Assembly (NCBI GenBank): GCA_026394715.1 | Contig: JAPKXR010000230.1 | Location: 1 to 64,000 of the forward strand | Direction: 5' to 3' | Length of the DNA stretch: 64,000 nt | Source: Methanomicrobiales archaeon | GTDB lineage: Archaea > Halobacteriota > Methanomicrobia > Methanomicrobiales > Methanospirillaceae | Shown: positions 57,461-64,000 of the stretch, in pieces | How positions within the stretch are numbered: the first letter of the stretch is position 1 | Layout: every line of letters begins with the position of its first letter | Notes under the pieces: generated by a model | The model's database searches: none | What the model saw: the letters and a program-made list of their open reading frames with translations, nothing else | What the model was told of the DNA's origin: nothing | Position numbers and translations under genes: made by a program

Positions 57461-58070
57461 ATGGGAATGAAAATAATCGGTCTCCTTGGCAGCCCGCTTG
57501 TAAAAGGGAATACTGCAAAACTGCTTGACCAGGCATTCCGGGGTGAGACGGATGCCGGGTGCGAGGTTGAAAATATTGTCGTGCCGTTTCTCGATTTTAG
57601 TCCCTGCATGGAGATCATGTATTGCAAGGAACACACAACCTGCAGATTGAAAGACGATATGATCCCGATATATGAGAAGGTTCGGGAAGTCGACAGCATT
57701 ATTGTTGCCACCCCGGTGATGACCATGGGGATCCCCGGGAAATTCAAGGGGTTTATGGACCGGTTCCAGGTATTTTTCATGGCCAAATTTGTCCGGAAAC
57801 AACCACTTGTTGACCCGGTAAAAAAGAAACACCGCCGCGGGTTGTACTTCGTTATATCCGGGATGAACCTGCCGAACGTATTTGACGGATCAAAAAGGAC
57901 GATACAGTCATTTTTCCAGATAAACGACTGCAAGTACTGGGACCAGCGAGCTAATCCGCGATATGGATACGATCATGGATATTACAGCGCGGCCGGAACT
58001 GCTTGAGATGGCGTATAAAAAGGCTGCCTACCCGGCAGGCTCCTGGTCGAAGAGAGTTAAAACGTGGTGA
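57461..58070 (+). pseudogene. Isf-related flavoprotein with a C-terminal frameshift
   Basis: NAD(P)H-dependent FMN reductase-like fold: GLLGSPLVKGNTAK loop and ATPVMTMGIPGKFKGFMDRF. The iron-sulfur motif lacks its second cysteine (C49, I52, C55, C61), so a normal cluster is doubtful. After FFQINDCKYWDQ the frame changes to a 21-residue tail ending at 58006, whereas the other frame continues as ELIRDMDTIMDITARPELLEMAYKKA, the usual family ending, to 58070. One base has probably been lost or gained near 57940. The protein may keep most of its fold, or this may be a sequence error. ATG at 57461 or 57467; TATA-like GGTATATCG upstream. Confidence 0.7.
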
Positions 58071-58218
58071 ATATTTTTTTGAAACTGGGCGGGCTACGTG
58101 GAATCAGCCAATATTTTTAGCAAACAGAATTTCATGTAAGGCAGAAGATCCCTGGTAGTCCAGGACTAATTTGAATAATTGGCGTTTTAGTAAAAAACAG
58201 TGTAAACACCCGGTTTCG

Positions 58219-58887
58219 TTACAGGTACCCCCTCTCCTTCATCGAGAGGTGGCCGTCTTTTGTCACAATAAGGTGGTCAAGGAGCCTGATGCCGAGGATT
58301 GCCCCCGCGTCTGTCAGTTGCCTCGTAACCTCAAGGTCCTGCGGACTTGGTTCAAGGGTCCCGGACGGGTGGTTATGGACGCAGATGATCGATGCCGCCC
58401 GGTCCGTTATCGCATCTGCAAATACTTCTCTCGGGTGCACAAGGCTGTGGTTCAACAGCCCGACGGTGATGATACGGTTCCCGATTACTTCCCCTGCCCC
58501 GTTCATGGTAATGCAGATGAAATGTTCCTGCTTCTTGTTTTCAACGCCATGCAGGAGGGGTAGGACATCTTCAGGGCAGGATATTTTATGGGCCGTGGTC
58601 TCTTCTTTCGCCGGGTAACGGCGTGAAAGTTCGAAACATGCAGAAATCTGTGCGGCTTTTGTCGGTCCCACGCCCTGGATCTCTACCAGTTTTTTATACG
58701 TAAGGTGCTCTCTGCCGGAGTTGAGCTCTTTCTCGATATCTCCCGCCACCACCAGTACATCTCTGCCTTTTACCCCCCTGCCGATAATTGCCGCAATTAA
58801 GTCCCTGTTAGAAAGTGCCCCTGGGCCGAGACGACGTATTCTTTCCCTTGGCCGGTCGTGTTCCGGCAACTGGTTCATCTTTTTCAT
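58219..58887 (-). CDS. radC: RadC/JAB-domain (MPN+) protein
   Basis: 222 residues. N-terminal helix-hairpin-helix-like region (about 1-95, LGPGALSNRDLIAAIIGRG, IQGVGPTKAAQI) and a C-terminal JAB metalloprotease-like domain with the metal motif HNHPSGTLEPSPQD (HxHx7SxxD) and an upstream glutamate. Long called a DNA repair protein, but its biochemical role is unsettled. RadC is mainly bacterial, so its presence here suggests old transfer. GGAGGAAAG directly before the first ATG sets the start. Confidence 0.9.
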   Translation of the reverse strand: MKKMNQLPEHDRPRERIRRLGPGALSNRDLIAAIIGRGVKGRDVLVVAGDIEKELNSGREHLTYKKLVEIQGVGPTKAAQISACFELSRRYPAKEETTAHKISCPEDVLPLLHGVENKKQEHFICITMNGAGEVIGNRIITVGLLNHSLVHPREVFADAITDRAASIICVHNHPSGTLEPSPQDLEVTRQLTDAGAILGIRLLDHLIVTKDGHLSMKERGYL

Positions 58888-59135
58888 CTTTCCTCCGCTG
58901 TCTGCCGCCTGGTGTCGTTATTAAACGGCCGTTTCGAAAGCGCGGGGTACCGCCGGAAGTGGTTCAACTATCAGCGTGGTGTGGTGATGATGTAAAAGGG
59001 TTCCGGAATGCTATCCGTTTTTTAACATTGACCTCTTCCGGGTAACATTCTCTGGAAAGGGTACTTCATTTCAGTGGCCGCCTGGTATCAGAACTATGGA
59101 TACAGTTATTACCAATTTTGTCCCACTAGATGATC

Positions 59136-59636
59136 ATGGGAACAAAAGAAAATGCAATGGAGGCGTTTGCCGGTGAATCACAGGCAAACCGAAAATATTC
59201 TGCGTTTGCTGACAAGGCAAAGGATGAAGGGTTTACCAATGTCGCAAAGCTCTTCACCGCGGCATCAGAAGCGGAGGCAATTCATGCAAAGCGGCTCCTG
59301 AAAGTACTTGGGTCGATTGGGAAGACAGAAGACAACTTAAAAGCATCCGTTACCGGTGAGACTCATGAGTATACTGAGATGTATCCTGCCTTTGTAAAAG
59401 TTGGGGAAGCAGAGAAACAGAGTGATGCTGTCATTGCCTTCACATATGCAATGAAAGCAGAAGAAGTCCACGCTAACCTTTACAAGGAGGCATTAAAGGC
59501 GATCAGTGGAGGACATGACCTTTCCGGGCAGAAAGTCCTGCTCTGTCCTATTTGTGGGAATATCTTTCGTGGCGAAACCCCGGAGAGGTGCCCGATCTGC
59601 AGTGCGTTCAAAAAAGTCTTCCGGGAAATTGAATAA
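59136..59636 (+). CDS. Rubrerythrin
   Basis: 166 residues. Peroxide reductase of anaerobes: an N-terminal four-helix diiron domain with the ligand pattern EAFAGESQANRKY, EAEAIHAKR, GETHEYTEMYP and KAEEVHANLYKEAL, and a C-terminal rubredoxin domain CPICGN...CPICSAF. All ligands look intact. It starts at ATG 59136, with ATG 59130 also possible; no ribosome site. Followed by a glutaredoxin-thioredoxin reductase fusion that may supply electrons. Confidence 0.94.
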   Translation: MGTKENAMEAFAGESQANRKYSAFADKAKDEGFTNVAKLFTAASEAEAIHAKRLLKVLGSIGKTEDNLKASVTGETHEYTEMYPAFVKVGEAEKQSDAVIAFTYAMKAEEVHANLYKEALKAISGGHDLSGQKVLLCPICGNIFRGETPERCPICSAFKKVFREIE

Positions 59637-59658
59637 CCAGGCACATGCCTTACTCACC

Positions 59659-59665
59659 TTTTTTT
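59659..59665 (+). terminator. Oligo-T tract after rubrerythrin
   Basis: T7 about 22 bases after the stop, ahead of a separate TATA element for the next gene. Confidence 0.4.
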
Positions 59666-59714
59666 CGGATTACTTTTTGAATTATCCCTTTTTAGTCCCG
59701 GGTGTTCCAGCATC

Positions 59715-59721
59715 TTTATAT
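59715..59721 (+). promoter_or_regulatory. TATA box of the glutaredoxin-TrxR gene
   Basis: TTTATAT centred 32 bases before the ATG at 59750, which would leave about six bases of leader. It excludes the longer frame from 59702. Confidence 0.45.
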
Positions 59722-59749
59722 CCGGATACATCTGAAATGCAGGGTATCA

Positions 59750-60901
59750 ATGCCTCAGGTTACCGTATATTCCACAAAAAACTGCCCCTATTGCAGGATG
59801 GCAAAGGCGTTTCTCGAAAAACACTCTATATCGTATATATCAATCGATGTCGGGGAAGACGAGGAAGCAGCAAAGCATATGATTGCGATCTCCGGTCAGC
59901 GGGGTGTACCGGTCATCACCATTGACACCGAGATAATTGTCGGGTTTGACGCCCAGCGGCTCAACGAAATTTTTGGTACCGGTACCGAAGGGGATATTCT
60001 TGATGTTGTTATTATCGGTGCAGGGCCGGCCGGCCTGACCGCCGCCGTGTACTGTGCGAGGAAGCTCCTCACTGCCGTGGTCATTACTGAAAATATCGGG
60101 GGCCAGGCCCTTGAAAGCTGGACCATCGAGAATTACATGGGGTACCGGATGATCACCGGCGATGAGCTGATGAAGAAATTCGAGGGCCAGGTAAAGGAAC
60201 AGAAGATCAGCCTTGAGCTCGACCAGGTCCGGGAAATTACCCCATCGGATGGAATATTTAGGATCCACACAGCAACGGATACGAGCTACCTTGCGCGTGC
60301 AATCATCCTTGCACCAGGTAAACAACCGAAAAAGCTCGGTGTCGAAGGAGAGGAACGGTTCCTTGGAAGGGGCCTGTCGGTCTGTTCAACCTGTGACGGG
60401 CCATTATTCAAAAACAAGGTTGTTGCCATTGTAGGGGGTGGAAATTCAGCCCTGCAGACCGCGGTTGAAATGAGTAAGATCGCAAAAGAGGTCCATCTTA
60501 TTGTGAGAAGTACTATCCGGGCCGACGAAGTGTATGTCAAGCTGTTCGAAGCACAAAAAAATATAATCCTTCATTCCAACTCGGTTGTATCCGCTCTTCA
60601 CGGGGATAAGCTCCTGGACGCTATAACGATTAAAGACCGGTTAACCAGTGTGGAATCAAACATCATGCTTGACGGGGTATTCGCTGAGATCGGCTGGTCC
60701 CCCAATACGGATTTTGTTTCCGGTCTTGTGAAGCTCAATGACCAGAAAGAGATCATGATCGATATTAACTGCCACACCAGTGTCCCGGGAATTTTTGCTG
60801 CAGGAGATGTAACGAATATCAAGGGCAAACAGATTATCATCGCTGCAGGCGAAGGGGCAAAGGCAGCACTGGAAGCCTATGACTACCTGGTCCAGTTGTG
60901 A
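59750..60901 (+). CDS. Glutaredoxin-thioredoxin reductase fusion flavoprotein
   Basis: 383 residues. Residues 1-75 are a glutaredoxin-like domain with C12-P-Y-C15 and the cis-proline GVPVITI; from 85 on it is a thioredoxin reductase: FAD loop IIGAGPAG (90-95), redox pair C212-S-T-C215 (normally CATC), NADPH loop VGGGNSA (229-234) and the FAD closing motif GIFAAGDVTN. The reductase may reduce its own glutaredoxin head, as AhpF does with its thioredoxin-like domain, but the domain order and single glutaredoxin are different. AGGG seven bases before the ATG. Probable electron source for peroxide defence. Confidence 0.9.
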   Translation: MPQVTVYSTKNCPYCRMAKAFLEKHSISYISIDVGEDEEAAKHMIAISGQRGVPVITIDTEIIVGFDAQRLNEIFGTGTEGDILDVVIIGAGPAGLTAAVYCARKLLTAVVITENIGGQALESWTIENYMGYRMITGDELMKKFEGQVKEQKISLELDQVREITPSDGIFRIHTATDTSYLARAIILAPGKQPKKLGVEGEERFLGRGLSVCSTCDGPLFKNKVVAIVGGGNSALQTAVEMSKIAKEVHLIVRSTIRADEVYVKLFEAQKNIILHSNSVVSALHGDKLLDAITIKDRLTSVESNIMLDGVFAEIGWSPNTDFVSGLVKLNDQKEIMIDINCHTSVPGIFAAGDVTNIKGKQIIIAAGEGAKAALEAYDYLVQL

Positions 60902-60935
60902 GAAGTCTGGGGGGTCTGGCCTTGCCAAAACCCCG

Positions 60936-60942
60936 TTTTTTT
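60936..60942 (+). terminator. Oligo-T tract after the TrxR fusion
   Basis: T7 about 35 bases after the stop. Confidence 0.4.
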
Positions 60943-61054
60943 AAGAAGAGCACTATTTTTTAATCGATGGTGTTAATTATTGCCAGTCCGGATAACCATT
61001 AATTAACATCAATATCACTATAGGATATATCAGTTCTGGAATTGGAGTGCTGAC

Positions 61055-61357
61055 GTGAAACAGATATTGTGGTGGATAATTGCAGGGTCAAAGGGCGGCA
61101 TTAATCGTGCCCGGATAATCCTGGCACTCCATAAACGGCCATATAATGCCAACCAGTTAACACAGTTGTCCAGCCTGGATTATAAGACTGTTCGCCACCA
61201 CCTGGATGTCTTAAAAAAGCACCAAATCATTAGATCAATGGGGGAGGGATATGGGACGATGTATTCTCTTTCAGACCAGATGAACTTGAGATTTGAAGAT
61301 TTTATGGAGATCTGGCAGCAGATCGATGTACCAGATGTATATAGAGAGGAAAGATAG
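61055..61357 (+). CDS. Winged-helix transcriptional regulator (ArsR-like)
   Basis: 100 residues. Winged helix-turn-helix: RARIILALHKRPYNANQLTQLSSLDYKTVRHHLDVLKKHQII followed by a wing (SMGEGYGTMYSLS). Lacks a metal or ligand domain. GTG start with GGAGTG a few bases upstream. The next gene, a membrane protein, starts two bases after its stop; such regulator/membrane pairs are frequent in methanogens and suggest membrane-state sensing. Confidence 0.8.
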   Translation: MKQILWWIIAGSKGGINRARIILALHKRPYNANQLTQLSSLDYKTVRHHLDVLKKHQIIRSMGEGYGTMYSLSDQMNLRFEDFMEIWQQIDVPDVYREER

Positions 61358-61358
61358 A

Positions 61359-61826
61359 ATGGATAAAAAAAATCTTGTCGTCATAATTCTCATATCGGTG
61401 ATTATACTAGTACTTGCCAGCTTACTAATCCCGATTATGATAAAAACTCCGCAACCAGAACCGGGGCAAAATCCAGGGTTAAATCCTGTTCAAATTCAAA
61501 ATCACGCTCAACCACAGCAGGCACGCCCCATCCAGCAACCCCCGACTCCCATGGAAAATCTAAAAACTGTGATATCTTTCATCAATATCGGCCTGATTAT
61601 TCCCCTGTTCGTCATCTATGCGGGGATTTACCGGAAGATGCGGAGCTCATTTACTCTCGGTCTGATGGCCGTAATTTTCGCCCTTGGTATGTATGCCGTC
61701 ACATCCAACCCACTGCTCGTGAGTCTCCTCGGGGGTCGGCCGGATTATATAGGTCTGTTCCAGATTGTCCCTGACCTCTGCGCAACGGCAGCCCTGGTTA
61801 TCCTCATCTGGATCAGCCTTGAATGA
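61359..61826 (+). CDS. Membrane protein paired with the winged-helix regulator
   Basis: 155 residues. Helix 1 (about 6-27), an external proline/glutamine/asparagine-rich loop (about 30-65), then three helices (about 72-92, 98-116, 130-152). No family recognised. ATG at 61359 with GAGGAAAG six bases before it, two bases after the regulator's stop. A sensor or anti-regulator for its partner is possible but unproven. Confidence 0.6.
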   Translation: MDKKNLVVIILISVIILVLASLLIPIMIKTPQPEPGQNPGLNPVQIQNHAQPQQARPIQQPPTPMENLKTVISFINIGLIIPLFVIYAGIYRKMRSSFTLGLMAVIFALGMYAVTSNPLLVSLLGGRPDYIGLFQIVPDLCATAALVILIWISLE

Positions 61827-61951
61827 TCCGGATTTGGGTATGATCTGGGTATAATCCGGGGCAAATTCTGGCATTTCCTTTTCTCTTTTCCTGATTAATC
61901 TGCATAATAACCCTAATTTCGGGATAAACCAGAAAAAGGAGAATGTCAACG

Positions 61952-64000
61952 ATGAACCTATCAAAGAAGGCTGGTATTGCTGTTGCCGTGTTGTGTATCA
62001 TGGCACTCGTGACAGCAGCGGCCAGTGCAGCAAGTATGCCCTGGCCAGTCGGGCAACAGTCCGCGGGACACGGCTCCAAGCAACCAGGAACCGGACCGGG
62101 ACAGCAACAGCAGATGGCGAATACCAATGTAATTAATCCAGTGCCGACCCAGAGTGGATCCGGAACCCCCGGAACAATCCTGGGGCGGTTACCTGGCCAA
62201 GGTACGACTGGTAACCAGGCATACACTATGGAACAAACCCTTTCCGACCAGGCCCAGGGAGCCACCATCGCATTCGATGCACTGGCGTTCCTGACCGGAC
62301 AGGCATGCAGCGACACGTTCCTGCCGCCGGGAAAAGTTGCAGATTATGCGGGTTTCCAGTACCTCCGTGATAATGATGCCACGCAGATGGGGCATAATAC
62401 CGATTTTGTCACCCGGGTTTCCGACAATGTATTGATCACCCTGGATAACGGCCAGCTTGCGCAGTTTATTGCGCTGTCAAAAACAGAAGCTCCCCTTTCA
62501 AGCCACTATGGTTACATGCGATTTCCCCTGACGAAAGCGTTCAGGGCACAGCTGGAAGGGACCATACCTGCCGGGAGCAGCGGTCTCGATAGGGCAGCCT
62601 TAATGGCATACTCAGCAGAATTGTATGATGTTGATGCGAGTATCAGCCTGGAACGGGCCAGGACCTATGCCTCTGTGATCCGGTCCCTGAACCAGACCCA
62701 GCGGGCATACCTCGATAAGATGGCGTCCGGTGGAATACTTTCATCGCCGGTCGTGGATGCTTCAGCAGTGCTGAAAAACAGCGGCCAGGAAAACTCGGTC
62801 GCCATGAGGACCTATGCAAGTGAGATGTTCGCCTGGTATGCAGGCTCGGTTACTGCCGACGTGTATTTCTGCCCTGAACGGCAGGCGACCTACTTCGGCT
62901 CATTCTACATGAAAGACCGTCCTGCAATGGGCAACCCGGACTATTCCATCAGTACTACCCTGACCGGTGATTCCGGAGAGGCCTTCCTGAATGCATTGAC
63001 CGAAACCCAGCGCGAGAAAATTACAAGTCTCGTGGACCTCCAGCGTGCTGATCTCAACGAGATCGTTGCAAAACGAACGGCAATTGCAACCGAATTGCGT
63101 ACTGCGTTAACTGGTGATACTATCGACGAGAACCTTGTACGTTCACTATCGGCAAGATACGGGGAGCTTGACGGGGAGATTTCGTACTATTACGCAACAC
63201 ACTTCGCAGAGGTTGGGAAAACTACTACAAGTGAACAGAAACTGAAGATGGTAGCACTGCGGAACCTTGAAGGCTACGTCTGTGAAGGGGCATACCTGTA
63301 CTCCCAGCCAGTCAGCATGCCGCAAAATGTACCCTCTGATTTCCTCTTCGGTGTTGGGAAATACGATAGTTCGCAGATGTCCGCATGGTTACAGGGACTG
63401 CGGCAGACAACCATAAGCCCTGTCCCTTCAACCACACCAAAAGTAGAGGTTACAACAACACCGTTGGTACGTCCAACAACACCAGTTCCAACGACTACTC
63501 CAAAGGTTGTGGTTACAAAAGTACCAGGGTTTCTTCCGACAACCGTTACCCCTGTGATCCCCGGCCTGAAAACCGGGATTATCACCGTCAATTCAAATCC
63601 CCGGGGTGCAAGTGTAACCCTTGACGGAAATGTACTGGGAACGACGCCTGTTGCAAGGAAAACAGTCACAGCCGGCACGCACACTATTACCCTGGCACTC
63701 GCCGGGTACCAGACGTATACCGGGAAAGTGACCGTCAATCCGAACTCAGAGACCACCGTACCCCTGGTGATATTACAGAAGATAAATGCATACATCCCGG
63801 AGGTACCGGGTATCACCCCGTCAAAGCCGGTTGTAATTCCAACCCCCACACTTATCTGGTGGCAACAGCAGGGAAGAACAATATCAAATCGTTTCCTGGG
63901 TGAACAAACCAACCAAATAGCCCTGGCACAGGTTTTCTCGCTTACAAGCGATATCGGTGTTAATGGCGGCAAGATTCCCATAGAATACACGTGTGATGGA
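61952..64000 (+). CDS. Large exported protein: helical region, PEGA domain, PEBP-like domain (partial)
   Basis: 683 codons seen; continues past the right edge. Signal peptide (about 3-26, AGIAVAVLCIMALVTAAASA), a glycine/glutamine-rich stretch, a large mostly helical part (about 85-480) with two LTxxQ-like motifs (LNQTQRAYL near 247, LTETQREKI near 348), a threonine/proline-rich linker (about 485-540), a PEGA beta-domain (about 541-607, GASVTLDGNVLGTTPV) and, from about 658, the start of a PEBP/YbhB-like domain (FSLTSDIGVNGGKIPIEYTCDG). ATG at 61952 has GGAG ten bases upstream; ATG at 61943 is too close to it. Outside the cell surface; function unknown. Confidence 0.75.
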   Translation, partial: MNLSKKAGIAVAVLCIMALVTAAASAASMPWPVGQQSAGHGSKQPGTGPGQQQQMANTNVINPVPTQSGSGTPGTILGRLPGQGTTGNQAYTMEQTLSDQAQGATIAFDALAFLTGQACSDTFLPPGKVADYAGFQYLRDNDATQMGHNTDFVTRVSDNVLITLDNGQLAQFIALSKTEAPLSSHYGYMRFPLTKAFRAQLEGTIPAGSSGLDRAALMAYSAELYDVDASISLERARTYASVIRSLNQTQRAYLDKMASGGILSSPVVDASAVLKNSGQENSVAMRTYASEMFAWYAGSVTADVYFCPERQATYFGSFYMKDRPAMGNPDYSISTTLTGDSGEAFLNALTETQREKITSLVDLQRADLNEIVAKRTAIATELRTALTGDTIDENLVRSLSARYGELDGEISYYYATHFAEVGKTTTSEQKLKMVALRNLEGYVCEGAYLYSQPVSMPQNVPSDFLFGVGKYDSSQMSAWLQGLRQTTISPVPSTTPKVEVTTTPLVRPTTPVPTTTPKVVVTKVPGFLPTTVTPVIPGLKTGIITVNSNPRGASVTLDGNVLGTTPVARKTVTAGTHTITLALAGYQTYTGKVTVNPNSETTVPLVILQKINAYIPEVPGITPSKPVVIPTPTLIWWQQQGRTISNRFLGEQTNQIALAQVFSLTSDIGVNGGKIPIEYTCDG

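Noticed and set aside
57940-58070. Programmed frameshift in the Isf relative
   Set aside because: No slippery heptamer or downstream structure is visible; mutation or sequence error is simpler.

Overview
This window reads as chromosomal DNA of a methanogenic archaeon, most likely order Methanomicrobiales (Methanoregulaceae-like). Evidence: an acetyl-CoA decarbonylase/synthase (ACDS) operon, two CofH enzymes of coenzyme F420 synthesis, the archaeal-type riboflavin synthase RibC, the small subunit of DNA polymerase D, an archaeal signal peptidase, TrpB2, a CbiMNQO cobalt importer, TATA-box promoters with several apparently leaderless starts, and oligo-T terminators. Genes are dense, often joined by ATGA/GTGA overlaps, and TTG/GTG starts are common. 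I saw no rRNA, tRNA, CRISPR array, IS element or prophage.

Layout. 0-4.8 kb: cdhA-B-C-D (minus; cdhD runs off the left edge). 5.1-7.2 kb: membrane proton pyrophosphatase. 7.4-9.7 kb: PolD small subunit and signal peptidase. 9.8-12.7 kb: two cofH paralogues around an inverted DUF1805 gene. 12.8-15.2 kb: TMEM175-type channel, iron-sulfur flavoprotein, GIY-YIG protein and MBL hydrolase. 15.2-20.2 kb: thiC, purE, and a tight operon of class V aminotransferase, ribC, ribH and an aspartate-type aminotransferase. 20.4-23.2 kb: an Nramp-like carrier lacking the transition-metal ligands, a 74-residue one-TM protein and a soluble PRC/MgtE_N/CBS protein: a likely Mg2+ uptake system. 23.4-27.3 kb: Yip1 protein, CARDB-type surface protein and a MacB-like ABC pair, fully coupled. 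27.3-33 kb: accessory genes and nearly 1 kb with no convincing gene. 33.1-35.6 kb: trpB2 and a COG3199 NAD-kinase-like gene. 35.8-39 kb: a decaying cassette (aldo/keto reductase, EFR1-type ferredoxin flavoprotein, MFS carrier, all broken) around an intact TetR gene. 39-45.1 kb: ADP-forming acyl-CoA synthetase, OFA-type MFS carrier and AMP-forming acetyl-CoA synthetase. 45.4-49 kb: argC, a CBS gene, argJ and argB. 49-51.3 kb: thioredoxin-CcdA fusion, chorismate mutase, M50 protease. 51.5-54.5 kb: cbiMNQO with a long CbiO. 54.5-60.9 kb: redox/oxidative-defence island (three iron-sulfur flavoprotein relatives, peroxiredoxin, cysteine-free AhpD-like protein, desulforedoxin, zinc ribbon, RadC, rubrerythrin, glutaredoxin-thioredoxin reductase fusion). 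61-64 kb: a winged-helix regulator with a membrane partner, and a large exported protein with PEGA and PEBP-like domains that runs off the right edge.

How it fits together. The ACDS complex, the two acetyl-CoA-forming ligases, the possible acetate carrier and the proton pyrophosphatase (able to use the PPi made by the AMP-forming ligase) form a coherent acetate/acetyl-CoA economy. ribC/ribH supply flavin, and the ribityl-aminouracil precursor is shared with the CofH route to F420. The 54-61 kb island looks like oxygen defence of a strict anaerobe. The most interesting candidates for new biology are the three-gene Nramp/MgtE_N system, the CBS gene inside the arginine operon, the Yip1-CARDB-ABC unit, the extended CbiO and the PEGA-PEBP surface protein.
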